Below, piece by piece: positions 13,876 to 20,681 of a DNA stretch of 35,527 nucleotides. The translations under genes were made by a program, and so were the position numbers. The DNA comes from Firmicutes bacterium UBA3914 (GTDB lineage: Bacteria; Bacillota; Limnochordia; Darwinibacteriales; Darwinibacteriaceae). The DNA lies in NCBI GenBank assembly GCA_002391385.1, contig DGEY01000044.1:1-35527 (forward strand). Reading direction: 5' to 3'. The notes under the pieces are model-generated. The model was not told the DNA's origin. It saw only the letters and a list, made by a program, of their open reading frames with translations, and did not search any database. How positions within the stretch are numbered: position 1 is the first letter of the stretch; the number at the start of each line of letters is the position of its first letter.

Positions 13876-15882
13876 GTGGAAGAGATTAGAAAGAGAATTG
13901 ACAGTCTGCGCAGGGAAATCAGGGAACATGATTACCGCTACTATGTGCTGGACGATCCCATCATCTCCGATGCTGAGTATGATGCCCTCATGCGGGAGCT
14001 TGTGCAGCTGGAAGAGCAGTACCCTGAGCTGATCACCCCCGATTCACCTACGCAGCGGGTGGGCCATGAACCCAGTTCCCGCTTTGCCCCGGTGGTGCAC
14101 AGAGAACCCATGCTCAGTTTGAACAACGCCTTTTCCCTGGATGAGCTGGAAGCTTTCCGGGAGCGGGTGGAAAAGCTAACCGGCCAGCCCGTGAGCTTTG
14201 TGTGCGAGCTGAAGATCGATGGGCTGTCCGTTTCCCTAGATTACCAGGACGGCGTCTTTGTGCGGGGCGCCACCCGGGGTGATGGGCGCACGGGGGAAGA
14301 TGTCACCGCTAACCTGCGCACCGTCCGCTCCCTGCCCCTGCGGCTCAACGAACCCAGGACCATCAACGTGCGGGGCGAAGTGTTCATCAACCGGGATGAT
14401 TTCCTGGCCTTCAACGAGGAGCGCAGGCAGGCCGGGGAGAGCGTGTTTGCCAATCCCCGCAACGCGGCGGCCGGTTCCCTCCGCCAGCTGGATCCCCGCT
14501 TAACCGCCCAAAGGCCTCTGGACATTTTCCTGTTCGCGGTGGAATCCCGACTCCACGGCGAGTTGAAGACCCAGGGGGAGGCCCTGGAATACCTGCGCCG
14601 CTTAGGGCTGAAGGTGAACCCCCACTACCGCATCTGCAGAAGTTTCTCCGAGGTGCTGGAATTTATCCGCAGTTGGGAGGAAAAGCGCAGCTCCCTGCCT
14701 TATGAGATCGACGGTATAGTGATCAAGGTGAATGAGTTCGCTGCGCAGCGGGCTTTGGGTACCACGGCCCGCAGCCCCCGCTGGGCCGTTGCCTACAAGT
14801 TCCCGGCTCAGCAAGTGGTGACCAAGGTGCTCAACATCGCGGTCCAGGTCGGCCGTACAGGCGCGCTCACCCCCCTGGCGGAACTGGAGCCAGTTACGGT
14901 CGCGGGCTCCACCGTGAGCCGGGCTACGCTGCACAACGAGGATATCATCAAGAGCCGGGATATCCGCATCGGCGATTACGTGATCCTCCAGAAGGCCGGC
15001 GATGTGATCCCTGAAATAGTCCGCTCCCTGCCGGAGCGGCGCGATGGCAGCGAAATCAGTTTCAAGATGCCGGAGCGCTGCCCGTCCTGCAACCAGCCGG
15101 TGGTGCGGGAAGCGGGGGAGGCGGTGGTGCGCTGCGTGAACAATCAGTGCCCTGCCCAGCGCCTGGAGCGGCTGATCCACTTTGCCTCCAAGGGTGCCCT
15201 GGACATCGAGGGTTTAGGCCCCGCCATCGTGGGCCAGCTGGTGGACGCGGGTTTGGTGCGGACCCCCGCGGATTTCTACAGGCTCCGCAGGGAGGACCTC
15301 CTCCAACTGGAGCGCTTTGGCGAGAAATCCGCCGACAATCTCTTGGCGGCCATCGAAGCCAGCAAAGGCCAGCCCATGGCCAGGGTCCTTTTCGGCTTGG
15401 GGATCCGCTTGGTGGGCGAGGAAGTGGCCCGGGAAGTGGCCCGGGCGGCCGGCAGTTTCCCCAGGCTGATGGCGATGGGCAAGGAAGAGCTCATGGCCAT
15501 CCCCGCGGTGGGGGAGAAGATTGCCCAGTCCATCTTGGATTTCTTCGCCGTGGGAGAAAACAGGGCTTTGGTGGAGGAGCTTTTGGAACTGGGCTTGGCC
15601 CAAGAAGAAGAGCCCCAAGTGCAGGAGCAGGTGCTCACAGGGTTGACCTTTGTGGTGACCGGCCGCCTAGAAGGGTTTACCCGTTCGGAAATAGAAGAGT
15701 TCCTACGCTCCTTAGGTGCCACTGTCTCCTCCAGCGTGAGTAGGCGCACCAGCTACTTGGTGGCGGGCCCGGGGGGAGGCTCCAAGCTGGATAGGGCTGC
15801 GGAGCTGGGCGTTCCCATCCTCTCCGAGCAGGAGCTTGTGGACTTCTTGGCGGAAAGAGGTGTGCAACTTGATCGATCGTGA
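13876..15882 (+). CDS. ligA: NAD+-dependent DNA ligase LigA
   Basis: LigA seals nicks during replication and repair using NAD+. The 668-residue product has the Ia domain (REHDYRYYVLDDPIISDAEYD), the adenylation motif CELKIDGLSV with the active-site Lys, and the VRGEVFI motif. The OB-fold domain includes QVGRTGALTPLAELEPV. A four-Cys zinc finger has the pattern CPSC ... C(V)NNQCP at about residues 400-425. Helix-hairpin-helix repeats and a C-terminal BRCT domain (LTGLTFVVTGRLEGFTRSE) follow. The GTG at 13876 is preceded by GGAGGAAG. It starts 18 bases after pcrA and overlaps gatC by 14 bases. Length is normal. Confidence 0.98.
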   Translation: MEEIRKRIDSLRREIREHDYRYYVLDDPIISDAEYDALMRELVQLEEQYPELITPDSPTQRVGHEPSSRFAPVVHREPMLSLNNAFSLDELEAFRERVEKLTGQPVSFVCELKIDGLSVSLDYQDGVFVRGATRGDGRTGEDVTANLRTVRSLPLRLNEPRTINVRGEVFINRDDFLAFNEERRQAGESVFANPRNAAAGSLRQLDPRLTAQRPLDIFLFAVESRLHGELKTQGEALEYLRRLGLKVNPHYRICRSFSEVLEFIRSWEEKRSSLPYEIDGIVIKVNEFAAQRALGTTARSPRWAVAYKFPAQQVVTKVLNIAVQVGRTGALTPLAELEPVTVAGSTVSRATLHNEDIIKSRDIRIGDYVILQKAGDVIPEIVRSLPERRDGSEISFKMPERCPSCNQPVVREAGEAVVRCVNNQCPAQRLERLIHFASKGALDIEGLGPAIVGQLVDAGLVRTPADFYRLRREDLLQLERFGEKSADNLLAAIEASKGQPMARVLFGLGIRLVGEEVAREVARAAGSFPRLMAMGKEELMAIPAVGEKIAQSILDFFAVGENRALVEELLELGLAQEEEPQVQEQVLTGLTFVVTGRLEGFTRSEIEEFLRSLGATVSSSVSRRTSYLVAGPGGGSKLDRAAELGVPILSEQELVDFLAERGVQLDRS

Positions 15883-16162
15883 GGAAGTAATGCGCATGGC
15901 CAGGCTAGCCCGCTTGGAGTTGAGTGAAGAAGAAATCGAGCTGTACCTGCGTGATCTGAACGGCTTTCTGGCTTCCGGCCGCAAGCTGCAGCAGGTGGAT
16001 GTGGGTGGACTTGCCGGGACCAGCCATGCCCTTACCGTGGGCACCGTACTGCGCCCAGATCAGGTGGGGGAAAGCCTTCCCCAGGCTGCTGTGCTGGCGG
16101 AGGGGCCCGAGGTAATGGACGGCTACTTCAAGGTTCCGCGCATTGTGGAGGGGCAGGAATGA
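15869..16162 (+). CDS. gatC: Asp/Glu-tRNA amidotransferase subunit GatC
   Basis: GatC is the small subunit that wraps around and stabilises GatA-GatB in the complex converting Glu-tRNA(Gln) (and often Asp-tRNA(Asn)) to the amidated form. The 97-residue product has the family opening IDREEVMRMARLARLELSEEE and the C-terminal LRPDQVGESLPQAAVL. I chose TTG at 15869, inside the end of ligA, because AGAGGTG lies about 7 bases upstream and the N-terminus then matches other GatC proteins. The stop overlaps the gatA start (ATGA), which supports translational coupling. Confidence 0.95.
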   Translation: MIDREEVMRMARLARLELSEEEIELYLRDLNGFLASGRKLQQVDVGGLAGTSHALTVGTVLRPDQVGESLPQAAVLAEGPEVMDGYFKVPRIVEGQE

Positions 16163-17589
16163 GAAGACTAGCGCAGCTGCTCGCGGCAGGCGAGATCACC
16201 AGCACCGAGCTGGTCCGGCGCTGCCTGGAGCGGATCAAAGAAACGGAACCGGAACTCAACGCCTTTATCACTGTCGATGAAGAGGGGGCCCTAGTGCAGG
16301 CCGCCCAGTCTGATGAGCGCCGGGCCCGGAGCCAGGCCCTGAGCCCCTGGGATGGCATTCCCCTGGCGGTGAAGGACAACATCTCCACCAAGGGCCTGCG
16401 CACCACCTGTGCTTCCCGGTTTCTGCGCAGCTACCGGCCGGTGTACGATGCCACCGTGGTGGAGCGGGTGAAACGGGCCGGGTTGATCATTATCGGGAAA
16501 ACCAACTTGGATGAGTTCGCCATGGGCTCCTCCACCGAGTATTCCGCCTTCGGTGTAACCAAAAACCCCCACGATCCCGCCCGGGTGGCGGGGGGATCTT
16601 CCGGTGGTTCCGCCGCGGCGGTGGCCGCGGGGCAGGTGCCCTGGTCGCTGGGGACGGATACCGGCGGTTCCATCCGCCAGCCTGCGGCCTTCTGCGGCGT
16701 GGTGGGCCTGAAGCCAACCTACGGGCGGGTGTCCCGCTACGGCGTGGTGGCCCTGGCGCCCTCTTTAGACCAGGTGGGGCCCCTGGCTGCCACGGTGGAG
16801 GATGCGGCCATCCTCTTTTCTTTGATCGCCGGAGCGGATCCCCGGGATGCCACCTCCACAGAAGCGCGCCCCTTTGCGCTGCCCGCCTGGGACCCCCAGG
16901 TGGTGCAGGGCCTGAAGGTTGGGGTGCCTGAGGAGTTTTTCAGCTCCGGACTGCATGGGGAAGTGGAGGCCGCTGCCCGGAGCGTCCTGCGCTCCCTGGA
17001 GGAGCAGGGTGCGGTTTTACAGCCCATCTCCCTGGCCTCCAATGAGTACGCCATCGATACGTACCTGACCCTGGTCACGGCGGAGGCCAGCTCCTGCTTG
17101 GCCCGCTTTGATGGGGTGCGCTACGGGGAGCGGGTACCCGCTGGCGATGTGAACACCATGTTCGCCAAAAGCAGGGGCGCGGGATTTGGCCCCGAGGTCA
17201 AGCGCCGCATTATGCTGGGCACCTACGTGCTCAGTGCCAGCCACTATGAGGCCTACTACGAGCAGGCCCAGCGGGTGCGCACTTTGATCAGGCAGGAGGT
17301 GGCCAGGGCCTTTGCAGAGGTGGATGTGATCATCACCCCCACCACCCCCACCACCGCCTTCAGAATCGGGGAGAAGCGCAATCCCCTGGAGATGTACCTT
17401 TCCGATTTGTACACAGCCACTGCCAATCTGAGCGGCGTGTGCGCCTTGAGCCTGCCCTGCGGCTCCGATGCCCGGGGGCTCCCCATCGGGCTGCAGATTA
17501 TGGGCAATCACTTCCAAGAGGAACTGATCTTCCAGGTGGCCCACGTGGTGGAAGCGAACGTAGAAAGGGTGGCCGGTTTTGAATTATGA
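16159..17589 (+). CDS. gatA: Asp/Glu-tRNA amidotransferase subunit GatA
   Basis: GatA is the glutaminase subunit; it releases ammonia that is channelled to GatB for tRNA amidation. The 476-residue product belongs to the amidase-signature family. The catalytic Lys is in PLAVKDNIS, and the Gly/Ser-rich core is VAGGSSGGSAAAVAAG. The cis-Ser and nucleophile Ser lie in that block and in LGTDTGGSIRQPAAFCG. The C-terminal region contains IITPTTPTTAF and LPIGLQIMG. All three Ser-cisSer-Lys elements are present. It overlaps gatC by 4 bases and gatB by 11. Confidence 0.98.
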   Translation: MRRLAQLLAAGEITSTELVRRCLERIKETEPELNAFITVDEEGALVQAAQSDERRARSQALSPWDGIPLAVKDNISTKGLRTTCASRFLRSYRPVYDATVVERVKRAGLIIIGKTNLDEFAMGSSTEYSAFGVTKNPHDPARVAGGSSGGSAAAVAAGQVPWSLGTDTGGSIRQPAAFCGVVGLKPTYGRVSRYGVVALAPSLDQVGPLAATVEDAAILFSLIAGADPRDATSTEARPFALPAWDPQVVQGLKVGVPEEFFSSGLHGEVEAAARSVLRSLEEQGAVLQPISLASNEYAIDTYLTLVTAEASSCLARFDGVRYGERVPAGDVNTMFAKSRGAGFGPEVKRRIMLGTYVLSASHYEAYYEQAQRVRTLIRQEVARAFAEVDVIITPTTPTTAFRIGEKRNPLEMYLSDLYTATANLSGVCALSLPCGSDARGLPIGLQIMGNHFQEELIFQVAHVVEANVERVAGFEL

Positions 17590-19009
17590 TATCGTGATCG
17601 GTTTGGAAATCCATGTGGCGCTGCTTACGGAGAGTAAGTTCTTGTGCAGCTGCTCCACGGCCTTCGGCGCTGCCCCCAACACCCAGTGCTGCCCCGTGTG
17701 CTTGGGCCTGCCCGGGTCGCTGCCCATGGTCAACGAGAAGGCTGTGGAATATGCGGTAAAGGCGGGCCTGGCCCTCAACTGCCAGGTGCACCACTTCAGC
17801 CGGTTCGACCGCAAGAACTACTTCTACCCAGATCTGCCCAAGGCCTACCAAATCACCCAAGACACCTATCCCCTGTGCACCGATGGGTATTTGGAATACT
17901 ATATTGACGATCAGCTGCACCGCACCGCCATCACCCGCCTGCATCTGGAGGAGGAGGCGGGCAAGCTGATCCACAGCGGCGGGAGCATTGTGGACTCCGA
18001 GTACTCTCTGGTGGATTACAACCGGGCGGGCATTCCCCTGATCGAGATTGTCACCGCCCCCGATATCACCAGTCCCCGTCAGGCCCGGCTCTTCCTGGAA
18101 CAGCTCAGGCTGCTGATGCTCTACATCGGCGTTTCCGATGTGAAGATGGAGGAAGGCTCCCTGCGCTGTGACGCCAACATCTCCCTGAAACCCCAGGGCA
18201 GCGCCGTTTTGGGCACGAAGGTGGAGGTCAAAAACCTCAACTCCTTCCGGGCGCTGGAGCGGGCCCTGGAATACGAGGCTGAGCGGCAGAGAATCGTGCT
18301 GGAACAGGGTGGGAAAATTAGACAGGAGAGCAGAACCTGGGATGAGCGCAGCGGCAGGACCGCATCTATGCGCTCCAAGGCCGATGCCCCCGACTACCGC
18401 TATTTCCCCGAGCCTGATCTACCGCCCCTGCGCCTGGACCCCGCCTGGGTGGAGAGGATCAAGGCCAGCCTACCCGAGCGCCCGCTGGAGCGCCTCCGCC
18501 GTTTGGAAAAGGAGTTCGGGCTCTCCCGCTACGAGGCCACCTTCTTGGTTAACTACCCTGATTTTGGCCAGCTGTTTCTGGAACTGGCGGTGGCCGGGGG
18601 GGACAACCGGGCCCTGATCAATTTGCTCATGGGGGAATATGCCGGGTTGGCTCGGGAGTTTGGGCATCTGGAGCCGGAGCGCCTCACGGAGCTGCTCGCC
18701 ATCGTGGACGAAGGGCTGATCACCCACAGCCAGAGCAAAGCGGTTTTGGAGGAGCTGTTCCGTTCGCCCCTCTCACCCAGGCAGATCGTGAAGGAAAAGG
18801 GCTGGGAAGTGCTGCGGGACGTGGAGCAGCTGCGGGAAGCGATCCAAGGGGTGCTCGCGGGGCATCCGGACCTTCTGGACCGCTACCGGGCGGGGGAGGA
18901 GCGCCTGTTTGGCTTCTTTGTGGGGCAAGTGATGCGGGCAGTGCAGGGGAAGGCCGATCCCAAGGTCGTCAACCAGCTGCTCAAAGAGGAACTGAACCGG
19001 CTTGTATAG
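17579..19009 (+). CDS. gatB: Asp/Glu-tRNA amidotransferase subunit GatB
   Basis: GatB is the kinase/transamidase subunit that phosphorylates the misacylated aminoacyl group and amidates it. The 476-residue product begins NYDIVIGLEIHVALLTESK. It has the zinc-binding Cys residues in FLCSCSTAF and NTQCCPVCLGLPG. Other family signatures are FDRKNYFYPDLPKAYQITQ, MEEGSLRCDANIS, KVEVKNLNSFRALERALEYE and DYRYFPEPDLPPL. The C-terminal YqeY-like tRNA-binding domain ends GKADPKVVNQLLKEEL. The start is TTG at 17579 inside gatA; no better ATG exists. It is the last gene of the pcrA-ligA-gatCAB group before an 88-base gap. Confidence 0.98.
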   Translation: MNYDIVIGLEIHVALLTESKFLCSCSTAFGAAPNTQCCPVCLGLPGSLPMVNEKAVEYAVKAGLALNCQVHHFSRFDRKNYFYPDLPKAYQITQDTYPLCTDGYLEYYIDDQLHRTAITRLHLEEEAGKLIHSGGSIVDSEYSLVDYNRAGIPLIEIVTAPDITSPRQARLFLEQLRLLMLYIGVSDVKMEEGSLRCDANISLKPQGSAVLGTKVEVKNLNSFRALERALEYEAERQRIVLEQGGKIRQESRTWDERSGRTASMRSKADAPDYRYFPEPDLPPLRLDPAWVERIKASLPERPLERLRRLEKEFGLSRYEATFLVNYPDFGQLFLELAVAGGDNRALINLLMGEYAGLAREFGHLEPERLTELLAIVDEGLITHSQSKAVLEELFRSPLSPRQIVKEKGWEVLRDVEQLREAIQGVLAGHPDLLDRYRAGEERLFGFFVGQVMRAVQGKADPKVVNQLLKEELNRLV

Positions 19010-19042
19010 CGCCGCCCAGGCTGCTTGAAAATACTGGTAAAC

Positions 19043-19069
19043 GGCAGGAGTTTTGCCCGCTAGAGGGAA
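19043..19069 (+). repeat. Intergenic motif GGCAGGA-N17-GAA, copy B
   Basis: GGCAGGA at 19043-19049, 17 bases, GAA at 19067-19069. It lies 33 bases after the gatB stop and upstream of the Lgt-like gene. A CCC/GGG pairing is possible across the spacer. A second GGCAGGA at 19084-19090 without a correctly spaced GAA acts as the likely Shine-Dalgarno of the next gene. Confidence 0.5.
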
Positions 19070-19097
19070 TAGAAGCAGTGAAGGGCAGGAGTATTTT

Positions 19098-19916
19098 ATG
19101 GAAAATATTCTGTTTTTCTTCGCTAACCTTCCCGTCTACTCTTACGGCGCCATGCTGGGTTTAGGGCTGCTGATCGGGTCGTATCTGGCCCAACGTGAAG
19201 GGCGGCGCAAGGGTTTCGAACCAGATTTTGTCTTCCGCTGCATTGTACAGGTGGCCCTGGTCTTCATTGCTGCCGGGCGCATCTCCTGCGTCTTCCGTTT
19301 GCACGGCTGGCGCATGCTGCTCTACCCCTGGGTCCTGCTCAGCAGCGTGCAGCTGGATGAGCGCACTGGCTTATTCGCAGCTGGCCTGTACGCCATTTAC
19401 TTCCTGTTTAGGCATGTGGCCAACCCGGCAGCCTTCTTGGATGCCCTTACCCCTTCGGCAGCTCTCATGCAGTCCCTGGCTTACCTGGGTTCCAGCGTCC
19501 TGGGCAGGGAGACCAGCAGCCCTTTGGGCGTGCACTTGGGCGAGTTCAGCCTGCACCCCCTTCCTCTGTACGGAGCTCTGCTCTATTACATCATCTTCTC
19601 TTACCTCTGGCGCTTTCGGCGCAGGCTGCGCTTCGACGGCCAGCTCTTCTTGGGCTATCTGGCTCTGGGGGCCCTGGCCCAGCGCATCCTCATGCCCTTC
19701 CGGGAAATAACTGGCGAGTCGGCCCTGCCCTGGCTGTACACCCTGGCTTTCGTGGTTTTCGGCCTGGTCTGGCTCTACCTGTTCCTGCAGGCCCCCCTCA
19801 CCGAGGCTAGGCGCAGGAGATACGGGAGCAGCTGGCAGACTTCCCTGTTGTACTGGGCGTGGATTCTGGGCGTGGGTCTGCTCATGGTCAAGTTCTTTTA
19901 CTGGCGGTTTGGCTAA
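19098..19916 (+). CDS. Degenerate Lgt-like integral membrane protein
   Basis: This is a polytopic membrane protein distantly related to prolipoprotein diacylglyceryl transferase (Lgt), which attaches diacylglycerol to lipoprotein Cys residues. The 272-residue product has about seven hydrophobic segments. The resemblance lies in topology, in FLDALTPSAALMQSLAYLGSS aligned with the region before the Lgt GRxGNFxNxE motif, in HPLPLYGALLYY (Lgt has HPTQLYE), and in LRFDGQLFLGYLALGALAQRILMPFRE near the end. The Lgt catalytic signatures are missing: the GRxGNF motif reads YLGSSVLGRE, and no HGG motif is seen. It is therefore unlikely to be the main Lgt. The start ATG at 19098 follows GGCAGGAG. Its closest partner is the Fur gene 14 bases downstream. 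Function unknown. Confidence 0.65.
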   Translation: MENILFFFANLPVYSYGAMLGLGLLIGSYLAQREGRRKGFEPDFVFRCIVQVALVFIAAGRISCVFRLHGWRMLLYPWVLLSSVQLDERTGLFAAGLYAIYFLFRHVANPAAFLDALTPSAALMQSLAYLGSSVLGRETSSPLGVHLGEFSLHPLPLYGALLYYIIFSYLWRFRRRLRFDGQLFLGYLALGALAQRILMPFREITGESALPWLYTLAFVVFGLVWLYLFLQAPLTEARRRRYGSSWQTSLLYWAWILGVGLLMVKFFYWRFG

Positions 19917-19930
19917 GAGGGGGTGGAGGC

Positions 19931-20377
19931 ATGCTGAAGGACCGGGTGAAGGCGAAGCTGGAGGAGGAGTCTTACCGGCTCACTCCCCAGAGAAGTGCCG
20001 TTTTGGATGTGCTCATTGCCAATGCCGACGACCATCTTTCCGCTGAAGAGATCTACATGCATACGAAGAAACTCCACAGTGAAATCGGCCTGGCCACGGT
20101 GTATCGCAATTTGGAGCTTTTGGAGAAGCTGGGGATCGTCCACCGCTTCGACTACGGTGATGGGCAGAGCCGCTACGAAATCAAGCTGGGCGGTGAGGAG
20201 GAGCATTACCACCATCACCTCATCTGCAAGCAGTGCGGCTACATCGGTGAGTTCCACAGCGACCTTTTGGAAGCTATCGAACAGCGCATTGAAGAAGAGA
20301 GCGGGTTTCAGGTAACCGATCACTGCCTGCGCTTTTTCGGGCTGTGCGCCCAGTGCCGCAAGAAGTCCAGTACTTGA
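19931..20377 (+). CDS. Fur-family metal-responsive transcriptional regulator
   Basis: This is a Fur/Zur/PerR-type repressor that binds DNA as a dimer when loaded with a metal ion. The 148-residue product has an N-terminal winged helix (YRLTPQRSAVLDVL, AEEIYMHTKK, IGLATVYRNLELLEKLGIV). The dimerisation domain has the His-rich HYHHHLICKQCGYIGEF. Two CxxC pairs, residues 99-102 and 139-142, form the structural zinc site. The sequence does not decide between iron, zinc and peroxide sensing. ATG at 19931 follows GGGGGTGGAGG. The end of the gene overlaps the -35 box of the valS promoter. It may be cotranscribed with the Lgt-like gene. Confidence 0.92.
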   Translation: MLKDRVKAKLEEESYRLTPQRSAVLDVLIANADDHLSAEEIYMHTKKLHSEIGLATVYRNLELLEKLGIVHRFDYGDGQSRYEIKLGGEEEHYHHHLICKQCGYIGEFHSDLLEAIEQRIEEESGFQVTDHCLRFFGLCAQCRKKSST

Positions 20378-20402
20378 CATTAGGGCAGACACATTGTATC
20401 AT
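20374..20402 (+). promoter_or_regulatory. Promoter of valS-folC
   Basis: TTGACA (20374-20379), 17-base spacer, TATCAT (20397-20402). The -35 box is perfect and the -10 matches in 5 of 6. The -35 box includes the fur stop codon. Transcription should start near 20409, at the head of the T-box leader. Confidence 0.85.
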
Positions 20403-20408
20403 AAGTGC

Positions 20409-20656
20409 AATCGAGATAGGTGCGTTGATGGGGAGGAGTACACAGCTAACCCTTGCAGAGAGGAAAGCCTGGCGGTGCGAGCTTTCTAAGGAAGTGGCTG
20501 TGGAAGTCGCCCCGGAGCTTCTTAAGTGAAGTCCAGTAGCTTAAGACGGTGGTTCCGTTATCACCGCCAACGAGGGCTCCCCGGCCAGGCTGGGGGGAAC
20601 TAAGGTGGTACCGCGAGTTAGACTCTTCGTCCTTAGATGGCGAAGGGTCTTTTTAG
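20409..20656 (+). promoter_or_regulatory. T-box riboswitch leader of valS (valine)
   Basis: This 5' leader senses uncharged tRNA(Val) and lets transcription continue into valS when valine-tRNA is scarce. The T-box core AAGGTGGTACCGCG is at 20602-20615; its TGGT can pair with the ACCA end of tRNA. Stem I elements visible are GGAGGAGTA (20432-20440) of the K-turn region and AGAGAGG...GGCGGTGCGAGC of the distal loop (20457-20482). The specifier is read as GTC at 20506-20508 in the context GGAAGTCGCCCCGGAG, a valine codon. A terminator follows at 20621-20654. Together with the promoter this fills the 304-base gap between fur and valS. Confidence 0.93.
20621..20654 (+). terminator. T-box-controlled terminator upstream of valS
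   Basis: Stem GACTCTTCG (20621-20629) / CGAAGGGTC (20641-20649) with one T-G pair, followed by Ts (20650-20654). It is the terminator half of the T-box switch; the antiterminator is built from the T-box sequence just upstream. Confidence 0.9.
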
Positions 20657-20681
20657 TGAGAAGAATAGGGAGTGAAGGGGA

